Shown here: piece after piece, positions 63,112-64,000 of the stretch
How the letters are laid out: every line of letters starts with the position of its first letter
Position numbering within the stretch: position 1 is the first letter of the stretch
Assembly (NCBI RefSeq): GCF_011090165.1
Contig: NZ_JAADJT010000015.1
Location: 62,001 to 126,000, forward strand
Length of the DNA stretch: 64,000 nt
Origin: Duganella aceris
GTDB lineage: Bacteria > Pseudomonadota > Gammaproteobacteria > Burkholderiales > Burkholderiaceae_D
Direction: 5' to 3'
The notes under the pieces: generated by a model
Told to the model about the DNA's origin: nothing
The model's input: the letters and a program-made list of their open reading frames with translations, nothing else
Database searches by the model: none
Translations under genes and position numbers: made by a program

Positions 63112-64000
63112 GCTGCGCGCGATCTCGACCTTCATCCGGGCCGCCGAACTGGGCAGCTTTAACAAGGTCGCGGAAGCGCAGGGCACCACGCCGCAGGCGG
63201 TCAGCAAGACCATCCGCCAGTTCGAACAGCACCTCGGTGTGCGCCTGTTCCACCGTACCACGCGCAACAGCTCGCTGACCGAGGAGGGCCAGCGCCTGCT
63301 GGAGTCGATCAAGCCCAGCATGGACGGCGTGGTCGGCGCGCTGGCCCGCGCCCGCGACGCCGCACGCGAGGACGAGGGCGTGGTGCGCATCGCCGCCTCG
63401 GCCTCGATGGGCACCAAGATGCTGGTGCCGCTGCTGGCCGAGTTCCAGCGCCGCTATCCGCGGATCCAGGTGGACTTGCTGCTGGAGGATGGCTTCAGCG
63501 ATCTGGTCAGCGACCGCATCGACGTCGGTTTCCGTGGCGGCAACGCGCCCGATGCGCAGGTGGTCAGCCGCCGCCTGTTCACGGTGCAGCAGGTGGTGTG
63601 CGCGGCGCCGGCGTATCTGAAGCAGCACGGCGTGCCGCGCACGCTGGAGGAGCTGGCCGTGCACCGCTGCACCGGCTATCGCCAGCCCGGCACCGGCCGC
63701 GCCATGGCGTGGGAGTTCGACATCGGCGGCGACATCGTGTTCCATCACGTCCAGCCTATTTTGCTGAGCACCGATCCCGACACCGAGATGCACGCGGTGA
63801 TGGCCGGCATGGGCATCGGCCAGATCGACAGCATCAACGGCGCCGCTGCGCTGCGCGACGGCCGCCTGGTGCCGCTGCTGGTGGAGCACGTCAGCGAGCG
63901 CATGGGCCTCCACCTGTACTACGCGCAGCGCGGCGACATGCCGGGCAGGTTGCGGCGCTTCATCGATTTCAGCGTCGAGCGGTTGCGCGACAGCGCGACG
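63104..64000 (+). CDS. LysR family transcriptional regulator (3' end cut by the window)
   Basis: From the GTG at 63104 the frame is open for 299 codons to the window end with no stop. The helix-turn-helix (LRAISTFIRAAELGSFNKVAEAQGTTPQAVSKTIRQFEQHLGVRLFHRTTR) and effector domain (VRIAASASMGTKMLVPLLAEFQRRYPRIQVDLLLED, then DRIDVGFRGG) are typical of LysR proteins of about 300 residues, so only a few residues are missing. It overlaps the end of the YaiI-family gene by eight bases, an unusually tight head-to-tail position for a LysR gene. Targets are unknown. Confidence 0.9.
   Translation, partial: MDELRAISTFIRAAELGSFNKVAEAQGTTPQAVSKTIRQFEQHLGVRLFHRTTRNSSLTEEGQRLLESIKPSMDGVVGALARARDAAREDEGVVRIAASASMGTKMLVPLLAEFQRRYPRIQVDLLLEDGFSDLVSDRIDVGFRGGNAPDAQVVSRRLFTVQQVVCAAPAYLKQHGVPRTLEELAVHRCTGYRQPGTGRAMAWEFDIGGDIVFHHVQPILLSTDPDTEMHAVMAGMGIGQIDSINGAAALRDGRLVPLLVEHVSERMGLHLYYAQRGDMPGRLRRFIDFSVERLRDSAT

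Overview
The window looks like a chromosomal segment of a high-GC betaproteobacterium of the Oxalobacteraceae type (Massilia, Duganella, Janthinobacterium and relatives). This is inferred from gene order and protein character: def-fmt and dprA-smg-topB; rplM-rpsI-argC-erpA-anmK-M23 peptidase-tyrS-dtd; dusB-fis-purH-ruvCAB; a B12-dependent metH; a phasin; several LysR regulators; a Xanthomonas/Caulobacter-type TonB receptor. No tRNA, rRNA, CRISPR array, prophage or insertion sequence was recognised.

Layout. 1-2000: the 3' end of an M2 peptidase gene, then a TetR regulator divergent from a glutathione S-transferase, with two matching operators between them. 2000-10413: a starch/maltodextrin locus made of a TonB receptor divergent from a GH13 amylase and a large six-hairpin glycosidase-esterase fusion; a repeated TGTAGT-N3-ACTACA dyad lies in the 527-bp divergent region. 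10400-17000: a GGDEF/degenerate-EAL protein, a chemoreceptor, an operon of a cytosine-deaminase-like amidohydrolase with two GNAT acetyltransferases, and a phasin. 17000-26500: metH, an AT-richer BrnT/BrnA toxin-antitoxin pair, a DUF2145 pair, a MerR/nitroreductase divergon, and a CmcJ-like oxygenase/thioredoxin-fold isomerase operon divergent from a LysR gene. 26500-34000: housekeeping genes fmt, def, dprA, smg and topB. 34000-48500: a macrodomain protein, an oxidoreductase/LysR divergon, unknown proteins, a second chemoreceptor, two ABC-2 transporter units (one permease fused to an M1 peptidase), coq7 and an OsmC protein. 48500-64000: dense housekeeping genes for ribosome, tRNA, Fe-S, arginine, purine and recombination functions, ending in a LysR gene cut by the window edge.

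The most striking unexplained structure is a set of five long near-perfect DNA palindromes (53-94 bp) at 1917, 16934, 27494, 40002 and 48003. All start with GGKGTCAG-type ends, and three share a CCGTAGC core. They fill almost all of the gaps they occupy. Four lie between convergent genes and one lies inside the def-fmt operon. They look like a dispersed, modular palindromic element family. The glycosidase-esterase fusion, the peptidase-permease fusion and several dyad operators are the other main points of interest.
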